Shown piece after piece: positions 1 to 8,241 of a stretch of DNA of 64,000 bases. Numbering within the stretch: position 1 is the first letter of the stretch; each line of letters starts with the position of its first letter. This DNA is from an uncultured Marvinbryantia sp. (GTDB lineage Bacteria; Bacillota; Clostridia; Lachnospirales; Lachnospiraceae): assembly GCA_937915375.1 (NCBI GenBank), contig CALDMO010000002.1, positions 32,685 to 96,684 of the forward strand. The letters are read 5' to 3'. A program made the translations under genes and the position numbers. A model generated the notes under the pieces. That model searched no databases. It was not told where the DNA came from and worked only from the letters and a program-made list of their open reading frames with translations.

Positions 1-637
1 GGAGCTTTTAGAAGAACGGGTTCAGGTTTATACGGTGCCGGATGTGTTGAAAAATTCCCTTGCGTATCTGATGGGATTTGTGAAATGGCTGGGAGTTGTG
101 CTGATTGTGTTTGTCTCGTTTATGATGATTTTAAAAGATTATGATGAAATGCGTGAAGCACTCTATAAATATGGCATTTCTGAGCGGATTAAAAAAATTT
201 CATCTGCTATGCAGTCTTTAGGCGGCGCATGGCTGCGGGCACAGGCGCTGATCATTCTTTTGGTCATGGTGATCTGTACGGCTGGATTGTGGCTGCTTGG
301 CTATCCGTATGCGCTTTTGATGGGCATTGTGGTCGGACTGCTGGATGCGCTTCCCTTTATCGGCACCGGAACGGTTCTGATTCCCTGGGCTTTGTTTATG
401 ATGTTCACCGGAGATTTCTGGTATGGAGTTTGTCTGGTGCTGATTTTTTTGGCGGCAAATACGATGCGCGAATATTTGGAGCCGAAACTGATCGGCGACC
501 GGATTGGCGTGTATCCAATCGTGATGGTAGCAGCGGTTTATATCGGACTTTATGTGTATGGAATCTCTGGCGTGGTACTGGGACCGGTCAGTCTGATGCT
601 GATTATTGAAATTTGGAGGGAAGTAAGAGTGGATTGA
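1..637 (+). CDS. AI-2E family transporter / YtvI-like membrane protein (C-terminal part)
   Basis: The reading frame is open from the first bases, so the gene starts outside the window and only about the last 210 residues are present. The visible part is very hydrophobic, with at least four membrane segments and the pattern YPYALLMGIVVGLLDALPFIGTG split by short loops, which is typical of the AI-2E transporter superfamily that includes the sporulation protein YtvI. The LEPKLIGDRIG stretch near the C-terminus is also characteristic. Substrate and role are not evident from sequence. It ends about 130 bases before the ATP synthase operon, which appears to have its own promoter. Confidence 0.75.
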   Translation, partial: ELLEERVQVYTVPDVLKNSLAYLMGFVKWLGVVLIVFVSFMMILKDYDEMREALYKYGISERIKKISSAMQSLGGAWLRAQALIILLVMVICTAGLWLLGYPYALLMGIVVGLLDALPFIGTGTVLIPWALFMMFTGDFWYGVCLVLIFLAANTMREYLEPKLIGDRIGVYPIVMVAAVYIGLYVYGISGVVLGPVSLMLIIEIWREVRVD

Positions 638-766
638 AACAGTATGATTACTTGGATAAATAATTTGGAAAGTTACACAAAAAGACGGAATTTATAGGGA
701 AAATAACTGGACATTTTTTCTTATGTATAATAAAATGGATACAAATGGAGACAAGGAGGCATGGCA
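638..766 (+). promoter_or_regulatory. probable promoter of the ATP synthase operon
   Basis: A perfect TATAAT lies at 726-731, about 35 bases before the first atp gene. The -35 region is weak: no good TTGACA match lies 16-18 bases upstream. The rest of the gap is AT-rich, with no obvious terminator hairpin after the preceding gene. Confidence 0.4.
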
Positions 767-1015
767 TTGAATTTTAAAAAAGATGTGTATCGGAATCTGG
801 CAATGATTACACAGATAGGCATCAGTATGCTGGCTCCTGTTATTTTGTGTGTGTTTATCGGTTACGAGCTGGATGAGCATTTTGGCTGGCAGACAGTGCT
901 GCCTCTTTTGATCCTTGGGATTTTAGCGGGCTGCAGAAACTGTTGGAAGCTGATGCAGGAGCTTGCGCCGAAGGACAAAAAGTCTGAAAAAGGAGGAAAA
1001 AGCGATGAAAGATAA
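767..1015 (+). CDS. AtpZ/AtpI-family small membrane protein of the ATP synthase operon
   Basis: This is an approximately 82-residue protein with two predicted membrane helices, then a charged tail ending in KDKKSEKGGKSDER. Small two-helix proteins of this type (AtpZ) precede atpI in many Firmicute ATP synthase operons. They are associated with Fo assembly or cation handling. Start choice: an ATG at 761 lies only one base after GGAGG, while the TTG at 767 in the same frame has ideal spacing of seven, so TTG is preferred. Its end overlaps the atpI start, indicating translational coupling. Confidence 0.75.
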   Translation: MNFKKDVYRNLAMITQIGISMLAPVILCVFIGYELDEHFGWQTVLPLLILGILAGCRNCWKLMQELAPKDKKSEKGGKSDER

Positions 1016-1394
1016 TTTTTTCCGAAATATGTCACAGACATTGAAAGAACTTCTGATCGGTATTGGCGTGTGGGGAGTTCTTTTTGCTATTTTATTTTTG
1101 TTCGGAAGACAAGATATTATTTTCTTCGCAAGCCTTCTGGTTGGAATCCTGGCAGCAGCGTGTATGGCGCTTCATATGAATTATTTTGTGGAGACTGCGA
1201 TAGAGCTGGATCAGGAAAGTGCCGGAAAACGTATGGCAAAAGGTGCGGCAATCCGTATGGGAGCTGTGATTTTGCTGATCATCGCGACAGTAATGTTAAA
1301 GGGAAACGCTGTAGCGGTCTTTTTCGGACTTCTGACTTTAAAAGGAGGGGCATACACACAGCCTCTGATACACAAAATAATCTGCAGAATCTAA
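1005..1394 (+). CDS. atpI: ATP synthase subunit I
   Basis: This is a 129-residue, four-helix membrane protein of the ATP synthase I family. That family helps assemble the c-ring of the Fo sector. The ATG at 1005 follows AGGAGG with good spacing and lies inside the end of the upstream atpZ-like gene. An upstream in-frame start at 963 has no ribosome-binding site. Position between the atpZ-like gene and atpB matches the usual operon order. Sequence conservation in this family is low, so the call rests on length, hydrophobicity and position. Confidence 0.75.
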   Translation: MKDNFFRNMSQTLKELLIGIGVWGVLFAILFLFGRQDIIFFASLLVGILAAACMALHMNYFVETAIELDQESAGKRMAKGAAIRMGAVILLIIATVMLKGNAVAVFFGLLTLKGGAYTQPLIHKIICRI

Positions 1395-1419
1395 AGAAAG
1401 GAAGAAGGAAGGTGAGAGT

Positions 1420-2154
1420 GTGGGAAGCATTGGTTTAAACGGAAGCTTTCTGCTGGCAGCGGAAAAAGAAGTTGACTTTATGATCCACGGCCTGATCAAG
1501 TATCATTTGTTTGGACAGGAACTCTGGATTACGACAACACACGTCAGTGTGCTGATTGTCATGGCGGTACTTCTGGTTTTTGCGATTGCCGCAAACCGCA
1601 CGATGAAACGCGCAGCCGAAGTGCCGGGCGGTTTTCAGAATGTAGTAGAGCTTGTCGTGGAAATGCTCGACAAAATGGTAGCCGGAAGTATGGGAAAATA
1701 TGCCGGCAAATTTGTGAACTATATCAGCGCGCTGTTTTTGTTTATTTTTGTCAGCAACATATCGGGTCTTTTCGGTCTGAGACCGCCGACTGCGGACTAC
1801 GGTGTGACGCTGCCGCTTGGTTTGATCACGTTTGGTATTATCCAGTACAATAATATCAAATATAACAAGGCTGGCGCATTTACAGGACTGTTTCAGCCCC
1901 TGCCGTTCCTGTTCCCGATCAATCTGATCGGAGAGATCGCAGTGCCTTTTTCATTGTCGCTGCGTCTGTTTGGAAACATTTTGTCCGGAACGGTTATGAT
2001 GTCCCTGATCTATCAGCTGCTGTCAAAGTTTGCGGTAGGCTGGCCGGGCATCCTGCATATTTATTTTGATATCTTTTCCGGCGCGATTCAGACATATGTA
2101 TTCTGTATGCTGACAATGGTATTTACCGTTGACAAGATGCCGGGTGAAGAATAA
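1420..2154 (+). CDS. atpB: F1Fo ATP synthase subunit a
   Basis: This is a 244-residue integral membrane protein that forms the ion half-channels against the c-ring. The diagnostic stretch near residues 180-190 reads SLSLRLFGNILSG and contains the essential arginine that faces the ion-binding carboxylate of subunit c. Hydrophobic segments near 40-60, 100-120, 130-145, 165-200 and 205-235 fit the family topology. The GTG start follows a GAAGGAAGGTGA region. It is the third gene of the operon and precedes atpE. Confidence 0.95.
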   Translation: MGSIGLNGSFLLAAEKEVDFMIHGLIKYHLFGQELWITTTHVSVLIVMAVLLVFAIAANRTMKRAAEVPGGFQNVVELVVEMLDKMVAGSMGKYAGKFVNYISALFLFIFVSNISGLFGLRPPTADYGVTLPLGLITFGIIQYNNIKYNKAGAFTGLFQPLPFLFPINLIGEIAVPFSLSLRLFGNILSGTVMMSLIYQLLSKFAVGWPGILHIYFDIFSGAIQTYVFCMLTMVFTVDKMPGEE

Positions 2155-2200
2155 GGTTTCATTAAAATTTATGATTTTATTAAAGTAGGAGGAAACAAAA

Positions 2201-2461
2201 ATGATTACAAACGAAGGATTAATTTTAGCATGTTCTGCAATTGGCGCTGGACTGGCAATGATCGCCGGTGTAGGTCCTGGTATCGGTCAGGGTATTGCAG
2301 CAGGTTATGGTGCAAATGCTGTAGGAAGAAATCCGGGCGCAAAATCGGATATCACTTCTACCATGCTTCTTGGTCAGGCGGTAGCGGAAACGACAGGTCT
2401 GTATGGTCTGGCTATCGCATTTATTCTGCTGTTTGCAAATCCGCTGCTTGGGAAGTTATAA
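2201..2461 (+). CDS. atpE: F1Fo ATP synthase subunit c (sodium-type signature)
   Basis: This is an 86-residue hairpin of two membrane helices joined by the polar loop GRNPGAK; multiple copies form the rotor ring. The ion-binding glutamate is E63. Around it are Q30 (in GIGQG), V61, T64 and Y68, which correspond one-for-one to the Na+-ligating set Q32, V63, E65, S66 and Y70 described for Ilyobacter tartaricus, with Thr in place of Ser. This supports a sodium-translocating enzyme, but coupling ion must be measured. It has a strong AGGAGG site. An unusually long spacer of about 150 bases follows before atpF. Confidence 0.95.
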   Translation: MITNEGLILACSAIGAGLAMIAGVGPGIGQGIAAGYGANAVGRNPGAKSDITSTMLLGQAVAETTGLYGLAIAFILLFANPLLGKL

Positions 2462-2612
2462 GCAGCTGTATAAAAAGTAAAGCAGCCGCAGTTCCGCGAG
2501 GTGTTTTGCACGAAGTGCGAAGCCAGAGGTATACAGCGCAAGACAGAGTCTGTGTGCACCGCGAAGCGGATATGCGAGTGAAGCGAGAATACCATATTAA
2601 GGAGGCGAAACC
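2462..2612 (+). other. atpE-atpF spacer with small inverted repeats
   Basis: This 151-base gap is the longest inside the operon. It contains several short self-complementary elements, including GCAC-gaa-GTGC, AGAC-aga-GTCT and a GCGAAGCGG/GCGAGTGAAGCGAG stretch. No credible start codon with a ribosome-binding site opens a gene here. A role in mRNA processing or in raising atpE output relative to downstream genes is an inference. Confidence 0.5.
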
Positions 2613-3128
2613 TTGGACAGATTGTTTAATCTGGACGCGCAGCTTCTTTCCGATGCCGTGCTTCTGATGATTGCTATGCTGGTGATGTTCACTTTCCTTT
2701 CCTATCTGCTGTTTAACCCGGCAAGGGATTTCTTGAAAAAGCGTCAGGAAAAGATTAAAAATGACATCGACAGCGCAAATGCAGATAAAGAAGCGTCAAA
2801 GGCGCTCAAAGAAGATTACGAGGCCAGAATTAAAAATATCAATAAAGAGGCGGATGAGATTTTAAGCCAGGCAAGACAGAAAGCGCTTGTCAATGCGGAA
2901 GATATCAAAGCCGAAGCAAATGCGGAGGCAGCGCGTATCATCGCAAGAGCGCAGGCACAGATCGAGCTTGACAAAAAGAAAGCTGCCGACGATATGAAGA
3001 AAGAAATGATTTCCATTGCTTCGCTCATGGCAGGTAAGGTAGTGGCGGCGTCCATCGATACAGAGGTGCAGGATACGCTGCTGGAAGAGACCTTAAAGGA
3101 AATAGGTGATGATACATGGCAAAGTTAG
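2613..3128 (+). CDS. atpF: F1Fo ATP synthase subunit b
   Basis: This is a 171-residue peripheral-stalk subunit. One N-terminal membrane helix (about residues 14-35) is followed by a long charged, alanine-rich coiled coil (about 45-150), including the family-typical NPARDFLKKRQEKI segment just after the membrane. The start is TTG at 2613, preceded by AAGGAGG at ideal distance. The 3' end overlaps atpH by 13 bases, so the two stalk subunits are translationally coupled. Confidence 0.93.
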   Translation: MDRLFNLDAQLLSDAVLLMIAMLVMFTFLSYLLFNPARDFLKKRQEKIKNDIDSANADKEASKALKEDYEARIKNINKEADEILSQARQKALVNAEDIKAEANAEAARIIARAQAQIELDKKKAADDMKKEMISIASLMAGKVVAASIDTEVQDTLLEETLKEIGDDTWQS

Positions 3129-3673
3129 TTTCCAAAACATACGGCGATGCCCTGTTCAGCCTTGCCACCGAGGAAAACAGTGTGGATGCCATGACGCAGG
3201 AAGTAATTGAGGTCCAGACAGCATTTTCGGAACATCCGGAACTGCTGACAATTCTGAAAAACCCGGATATCGGCAAAAGTGAAAAGACGGAGCTGGTGGA
3301 ACGGATTTTCAAAGGCCGTATCTCAGATAATCTGGTGGGCTTTTTAAGAATTATTGTGACAAAGCAGAGGCAAAATGACCTTGCCGCAATTCTGGATTAT
3401 TATCTTGCAAAGGTAAAAGAATATAAAAAGATCGGCGTGGCGAAAGTCACGACACCGATGGAGCTTTCCGATGTCTGGAAAGCAAAGATTGAACAGAAAC
3501 TGCTGGATACCACGAAATATGTCAAGATGGAGATGTCTTATCAGGTGGATCCGTCTCTGATCGGCGGAATGGTGATCCGCATCGGTGACACTGTTGTGGA
3601 CAGCAGTATATCCAATAAGTTAACAGAAATCAGCCGTGGGCTGATGCACACACCGCTGAAAGAGCAGGCGTGA
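3116..3673 (+). CDS. atpH: F1Fo ATP synthase subunit delta
   Basis: This 185-residue subunit connects the F1 head to the b stalk. The N-terminus (SKTYGDALFSLA) and the C-terminal region (SLIGGMVIRIGDTVVDSSI followed by a leucine-rich end) match the OSCP/delta family. Length is normal. The ATG lies within the end of atpF, whose GGAAATAGGTGAT region provides the ribosome-binding site. Confidence 0.94.
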   Translation: MAKLVSKTYGDALFSLATEENSVDAMTQEVIEVQTAFSEHPELLTILKNPDIGKSEKTELVERIFKGRISDNLVGFLRIIVTKQRQNDLAAILDYYLAKVKEYKKIGVAKVTTPMELSDVWKAKIEQKLLDTTKYVKMEMSYQVDPSLIGGMVIRIGDTVVDSSISNKLTEISRGLMHTPLKEQA

Positions 3674-3701
3674 CGAAATACGAAGAAAGGAAAAGAACCT
3701 C

Positions 3702-5210
3702 ATGAATTTAAGACCAGAGGAAATCAGTTCTGTAATTAAGGACGAAATAAAAAAATATTCCTCCAAAATGTCTGTTTCTAATGTGGGAACGGTCATGCAG
3801 GTGTCGGACGGTATCGCTCGTATTCATGGTCTTGAGAGCGCAATGCAGGGTGAACTTCTCCAGTTTCCGGGTGAAGTGGAAGGCATGGTGCTCAACCTGG
3901 AAGAAGACAATGTCGGAGCCGTTCTTTTAAGTGATGCTTCCGGCATCAGCGAAGGCGATACAGTAAAGACAACGGGACGCGTGGTTTCCGTACCGGTAGG
4001 TGACGGAATGCTGGGACGTGTTGTAAATGCTCTCGGACATCCGATTGATGGAAAAGGCCCGATCGCTTCTGATAAAACAAGAGAGATCGAGCGTGTGGCA
4101 CCGGGTGTTATTACCAGAAAATCTGTAGACACACCGCTGCAGACCGGTATCAAGGCGATCGACTCTATGGTGCCGATCGGACGCGGACAGCGTGAGCTGA
4201 TCATCGGGGACAGACAGACCGGAAAAACCGCCATTGCGATTGATACCATTATCAATCAGAAGGGGCAGAATGTAAAATGTATTTATGTGGCGATCGGTCA
4301 GAAATCTTCTACCGTTGCCAATATTGTGAAAACACTGGAAGAATACGGCGCAATGGATTATACGACTATCGTAGCGTCTACTGCCAGCGAGCTTGCGCCG
4401 CTTCAGTATATTGCTCCGTATACCGGATGTGCGATTGGTGAAGAATGGATGGAAAATGGAGACGATGTATTGATCGTTTATGATGACCTTTCCAAACATG
4501 CAACCGCTTACCGTACCCTTTCCTTGCTGCTGAGACGTCCGCCAGGACGTGAGGCATATCCGGGAGATGTTTTCTACCTGCACTCCAGACTGCTGGAGCG
4601 TGCGGCAAGATTATCTGATGAGTTGGGCGGCGGTTCTTTAACGGCGCTTCCGATCATCGAAACACAGGCGGGCGACGTTTCCGCATATATTCCGACGAAT
4701 GTTATTTCCATTACAGACGGACAGATTTATCTGGAAACGGAGATGTTCAACGCAGGTTTCCGTCCGGCGGTAAATGCAGGTCTTTCTGTATCCCGTGTGG
4801 GTGGCTCCGCGCAGATTAAGGCGATGAAAAAGATTGCGGCGCCGATCCGTGTCGAACTGGCACAGTACCGTGAGCTGGCGGCATTTTCTCAGTTTGGCTC
4901 CGAACTGGATGCCGACACCAAGGAAAAACTGGCACAGGGCGAGCGTATTAAGGAAATGCTGAAACAGACGCAGTATGCGCCGATGCCGGTAGCGTACCAG
5001 GTTATGATTATTTATGCGGCAACCAAGAAATATCTGCTGGATGTTGCAGTGGAAGATATTATTCCGTTCCAGAACGCGTTATTTGAATTGGTACAGACGA
5101 AATATCCGGAAATTGCGAAAGCAATCGACGAGACCAAAGAGATGTCCGAAGAGACGGAAAAACTTTTGATTGCTGCGATTGAAGAGTGCAAGAAAGACTT
5201 TGTAAAGTAA
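3702..5210 (+). CDS. atpA: F1Fo ATP synthase subunit alpha
   Basis: This 502-residue, non-catalytic nucleotide-binding subunit forms the F1 hexamer with beta. The Walker A motif GDRQTGKT lies near residues 169-176, and the conserved RPPGREAYPGD and LTALPIIETQAGDVSAYIPTN regions are both present (the latter quoted in part). Length and start fit the family, with AAAGGAAAAG upstream of the ATG. No anomaly was seen. Confidence 0.97.
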   Translation: MNLRPEEISSVIKDEIKKYSSKMSVSNVGTVMQVSDGIARIHGLESAMQGELLQFPGEVEGMVLNLEEDNVGAVLLSDASGISEGDTVKTTGRVVSVPVGDGMLGRVVNALGHPIDGKGPIASDKTREIERVAPGVITRKSVDTPLQTGIKAIDSMVPIGRGQRELIIGDRQTGKTAIAIDTIINQKGQNVKCIYVAIGQKSSTVANIVKTLEEYGAMDYTTIVASTASELAPLQYIAPYTGCAIGEEWMENGDDVLIVYDDLSKHATAYRTLSLLLRRPPGREAYPGDVFYLHSRLLERAARLSDELGGGSLTALPIIETQAGDVSAYIPTNVISITDGQIYLETEMFNAGFRPAVNAGLSVSRVGGSAQIKAMKKIAAPIRVELAQYRELAAFSQFGSELDADTKEKLAQGERIKEMLKQTQYAPMPVAYQVMIIYAATKKYLLDVAVEDIIPFQNALFELVQTKYPEIAKAIDETKEMSEETEKLLIAAIEECKKDFVK

Positions 5211-5224
5211 AGGGGTGATACCAT

Positions 5225-6112
5225 ATGGCTTCCATGAGAGATATACAGAGGCGTAAAAGCAGTGTGGCGAGTATCGGACAGATTACGAAAGCCATGAAGC
5301 TGGTATCCACCGTAAAACTGCAGAAAACAAGAGCAAGGGCAGAGCAGGCAAAGCCGTACTTTGAAAAAATGTACGAGACAGTTACCAGCATTTTGTCCCG
5401 TTCGGGAAGTGTGAATCACAGACTGTTAAAAGGTCACGGTCAGGGACGGCGCGGTATTATTGTGATTACGTCTAACCGCGGACTGGCTGGCGGTTACAAT
5501 TCCAATGTGACAAAGCTGGTGACAGAGAGCGGTTTTGAAAAAAGTGATGTTGAATTGCTGACGATCGGACGAAAGGGAAAGGATTTCCTGGAAAAAAGAG
5601 GATATGAGGTGGCGCATGATTACAGTGATGTCATCAATAATCCGCTGTTCTCCGATGCAAAAGAGATCAGTGAGCTGGCGCTTCAGCGATATACCAGCGG
5701 TGAGATCAGAGAAATCTACATTGCCTATACCGCATTTAAAAATACAGTCGTGCATGAACCAAAGCTGTTGAAGCTCCTTCCACTGGAGGTTTCCGAGGAG
5801 GATATTGCCAAAAAGAGAGCACAGCAGCAGGAAGAGAAGAATTCTGCAGACAAGATTCCGATGAATTATGAGCCGGAAGAGGACGAAGCGCTTGATATCA
5901 TTATTCCGAAATATCTAACGAGTATTATTTTCGGAGCGATGGTAGAATCGGTTGCCAGTGAAAATGGTGCCCGTATGCAGGCGATGGATGCCGCGACCAG
6001 CAACGCAGAGGAAATGATTGATAAACTGTCGCTGCAGTATAACAGAGCCCGTCAGGGATCGATTACGCAGGAGCTGACAGAGATTATTGCCGGTGCGGAG
6101 GCAATCAGCTGA
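5225..6112 (+). CDS. atpG: F1Fo ATP synthase subunit gamma
   Basis: This 295-residue central-stalk subunit rotates within the alpha-beta hexamer. The N-terminus (MRDIQRRKSSVASIGQITKA) and C-terminal helix (NAEEMIDKLSLQYNRARQG) form the conserved coiled coil. The ITSNRGLAGGYN motif in the Rossmann-like middle domain is intact. A charged insert near residues 195-220 (KKRAQQQEEKN) is somewhat longer than in Bacillus but common in Clostridia. The ATG follows AGGGGTGAT. Confidence 0.96.
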   Translation: MASMRDIQRRKSSVASIGQITKAMKLVSTVKLQKTRARAEQAKPYFEKMYETVTSILSRSGSVNHRLLKGHGQGRRGIIVITSNRGLAGGYNSNVTKLVTESGFEKSDVELLTIGRKGKDFLEKRGYEVAHDYSDVINNPLFSDAKEISELALQRYTSGEIREIYIAYTAFKNTVVHEPKLLKLLPLEVSEEDIAKKRAQQQEEKNSADKIPMNYEPEEDEALDIIIPKYLTSIIFGAMVESVASENGARMQAMDAATSNAEEMIDKLSLQYNRARQGSITQELTEIIAGAEAIS

Positions 6113-6141
6113 CGCACCAGCGGATAGGAGTAGAAAAGAGG

Positions 6142-7533
6142 ATGTCAGAAAAAGTAACAGGCAAAATCACTCAGGTTATCGGTGCCGTTCTTGATATCAA
6201 GTTTCCGGAAGGAAAACTGCCTAACATCTATGATGCCGTGCATATCACAAGAAAAAACGGTGAGACCCTGGTAGTGGAAGTTGCCCAGCATTTGGGTGAC
6301 GATACCGTGAAATGTATTGCCATGGGACCGACAGACGGTCTGGTGCGCGGCATGGATGCGGTTTCCACCGGAGCGCCGATTTCTGTGCCGGTAGGGGAGA
6401 AGACGCTTGGGCGTATTTTCAACGTAATCGGCAACCCGATTGATAATAAAGAAGCGCCGGCAGACGTAACCTATATGCCGATCCACAGAGAGGCGCCAAG
6501 CTTTGAAGAACAGGCTACATCCACAGAAATGTTGGAGACGGGTATCAAAGTTGTCGATCTTCTCTGCCCATATCAGAAGGGTGGAAAGATTGGTTTGTTC
6601 GGCGGCGCCGGTGTAGGAAAAACTGTTTTGATTCAGGAGCTGATCCGTAACATTGCGACCGAGCATGGCGGATATTCCGTATTTACCGGCGTTGGAGAAC
6701 GTACCCGTGAGGGTAACGATCTTTACCACGAAATGACGGAGTCCGGCGTTATTAATAAAACGACTATGGTATTCGGTCAGATGAATGAACCACCCGGAGC
6801 GCGTATGCGTGTCGGCCTTACCGGTCTTACGATGGCGGAGTATTTCCGTGATGAAGGCGGCAAAGACGTACTTTTGTTCATCGACAATATTTTCCGTTTC
6901 ACACAGGCAGGATCTGAGGTTTCCGCGCTTCTTGGCCGTATGCCTTCTGCGGTTGGTTATCAGCCGACGCTGCAGACGGAGATGGGCGCGCTGCAGGAAC
7001 GTATTACATCAACAAAACACGGTTCTATCACATCTGTTCAGGCAGTATATGTGCCGGCCGATGACCTTACTGACCCGGCTCCGGCAACAACGTTTGCCCA
7101 TTTGGATGCGACCACTGTTTTGTCCCGTTCCATCGTAGAGCTGGGAATTTATCCGGCAGTTGATCCGTTGGAGTCTACTTCCCGTATTCTCGATCCGCGT
7201 GTCGTAGGAGAAGAACACTACAAAGTAGCTCGCGGTGTGCAGGAAATTTTGCAGAAATACAAAGAACTGCAGGATATTATCGCAATTCTTGGTATGGATG
7301 AGCTTTCCGAGGAAGAAAAACTGGTGGTAAGCCGTGCAAGAAAGGTGCAGAGATTCCTGTCACAGCCGTTCTATGTGGCGCAGCAGTTCACCGGAACGGA
7401 AGGACGTTATGTGCCAATTGCCGAGACAATTCGTGGTTTCCGTGAAATTCTGGAAGGTAAACATGATGACATTCCGGAAAGTTATTTCCTGAATGCCGGA
7501 AGTATTGATGACGTAATTGCACGTGTGAAGTAG
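6142..7533 (+). CDS. atpD: F1Fo ATP synthase subunit beta (catalytic)
   Basis: This 463-residue subunit carries the catalytic sites for ATP synthesis. The Walker A motif GGAGVGKT lies near residues 154-161. The GERTREGNDLY, LLFIDNIFRFTQAGSE and DELSEEEKLVVSRARK (DELSEED-like) segments are all intact. The gene is tightly linked to atpG upstream and to atpC, which starts nine bases after its stop. Confidence 0.97.
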   Translation: MSEKVTGKITQVIGAVLDIKFPEGKLPNIYDAVHITRKNGETLVVEVAQHLGDDTVKCIAMGPTDGLVRGMDAVSTGAPISVPVGEKTLGRIFNVIGNPIDNKEAPADVTYMPIHREAPSFEEQATSTEMLETGIKVVDLLCPYQKGGKIGLFGGAGVGKTVLIQELIRNIATEHGGYSVFTGVGERTREGNDLYHEMTESGVINKTTMVFGQMNEPPGARMRVGLTGLTMAEYFRDEGGKDVLLFIDNIFRFTQAGSEVSALLGRMPSAVGYQPTLQTEMGALQERITSTKHGSITSVQAVYVPADDLTDPAPATTFAHLDATTVLSRSIVELGIYPAVDPLESTSRILDPRVVGEEHYKVARGVQEILQKYKELQDIIAILGMDELSEEEKLVVSRARKVQRFLSQPFYVAQQFTGTEGRYVPIAETIRGFREILEGKHDDIPESYFLNAGSIDDVIARVK

Positions 7534-7541
7534 GTGAGCGT

Positions 7542-7958
7542 ATGGCAGAGGATAGATTGTTTGACCTGAGCATTGTTTCTCCGGAACGTGTTTTTTACAG
7601 AGGGAAAGTGAGCATGGTGGAGCTGAGTACCAGTGAAGGCGATGTGGGTATTTATAAAAATCATATCCCGATGACTTTCCTGCTTGTACCGGGCATTGTG
7701 ACTATCACGGAAGAGGGCGGACAGAGAGAAGCTGCGATTCACAGCGGATTTATGGAAGTTCTGCAGGATAAGGTAACAATCCTGGCGGAGATTGCCGAGT
7801 GGCCGGATGAGATTGATAAAAACCGCGCGGAAGAGGCAAAGGTGCGTGCGGAACGCCGTCTGCAGACAAAGGATCCGATGGTGAACCTGAATCGTGCGGA
7901 AATGGCGCTGCGAAAGGCGACGGTGCGTCTGGAACTGGCAGATTATGCGAAGAAATAA
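7542..7958 (+). CDS. atpC: F1Fo ATP synthase subunit epsilon
   Basis: This 138-residue subunit has an N-terminal beta-sandwich (about residues 1-85, with STSEGDVGIYKNHIPM) and a C-terminal helical hairpin that can inhibit ATP hydrolysis. It has an AGGTGAG ribosome-binding site. It is the last gene of the operon and is followed at once by a strong terminator. Confidence 0.94.
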   Translation: MAEDRLFDLSIVSPERVFYRGKVSMVELSTSEGDVGIYKNHIPMTFLLVPGIVTITEEGGQREAAIHSGFMEVLQDKVTILAEIAEWPDEIDKNRAEEAKVRAERRLQTKDPMVNLNRAEMALRKATVRLELADYAKK

Positions 7959-7966
7959 ATAAAAAG

Positions 7967-8010
7967 AAGTGCCTGAAATTGTCGATGCAGACAGTCAGGC
8001 ACTTTTTTAT
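7967..8010 (+). terminator. rho-independent terminator of the atp operon
   Basis: AAGTGCCTGA (7967-7976) pairs perfectly with TCAGGCACTT (7995-8004), and a T run follows. It lies eight bases after the atpC stop. Confidence 0.92.
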
Positions 8011-8241
8011 ATAGATGAAACTTACCTATTTTTTACAAAAGAACGGTGTTGAATTTTACTTTTGACTGCTAATATAAACGATGTCATGACGGAGGATACA
8101 AAACACAGCAAAATATACAGAATCTTTTGAAAATTATGGAAAAATGTAATGAAATCACAGAGTAAATATGCTATATTGATGCTGTAACTATAAACAAAAG
8201 GCAGATAGGTTAAAAACCAGAAAATTAAAGGAGGATCTATT
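8011..8241 (+). other. intergenic region before the nucleotidase gene
   Basis: This is AT-rich non-coding sequence. A possible -10 (TATATT, 8172-8177) precedes the gene but no convincing -35 was found. AAAGGAGG at 8228-8235 is the ribosome-binding site. Nothing else was recognised. Confidence 0.4.
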
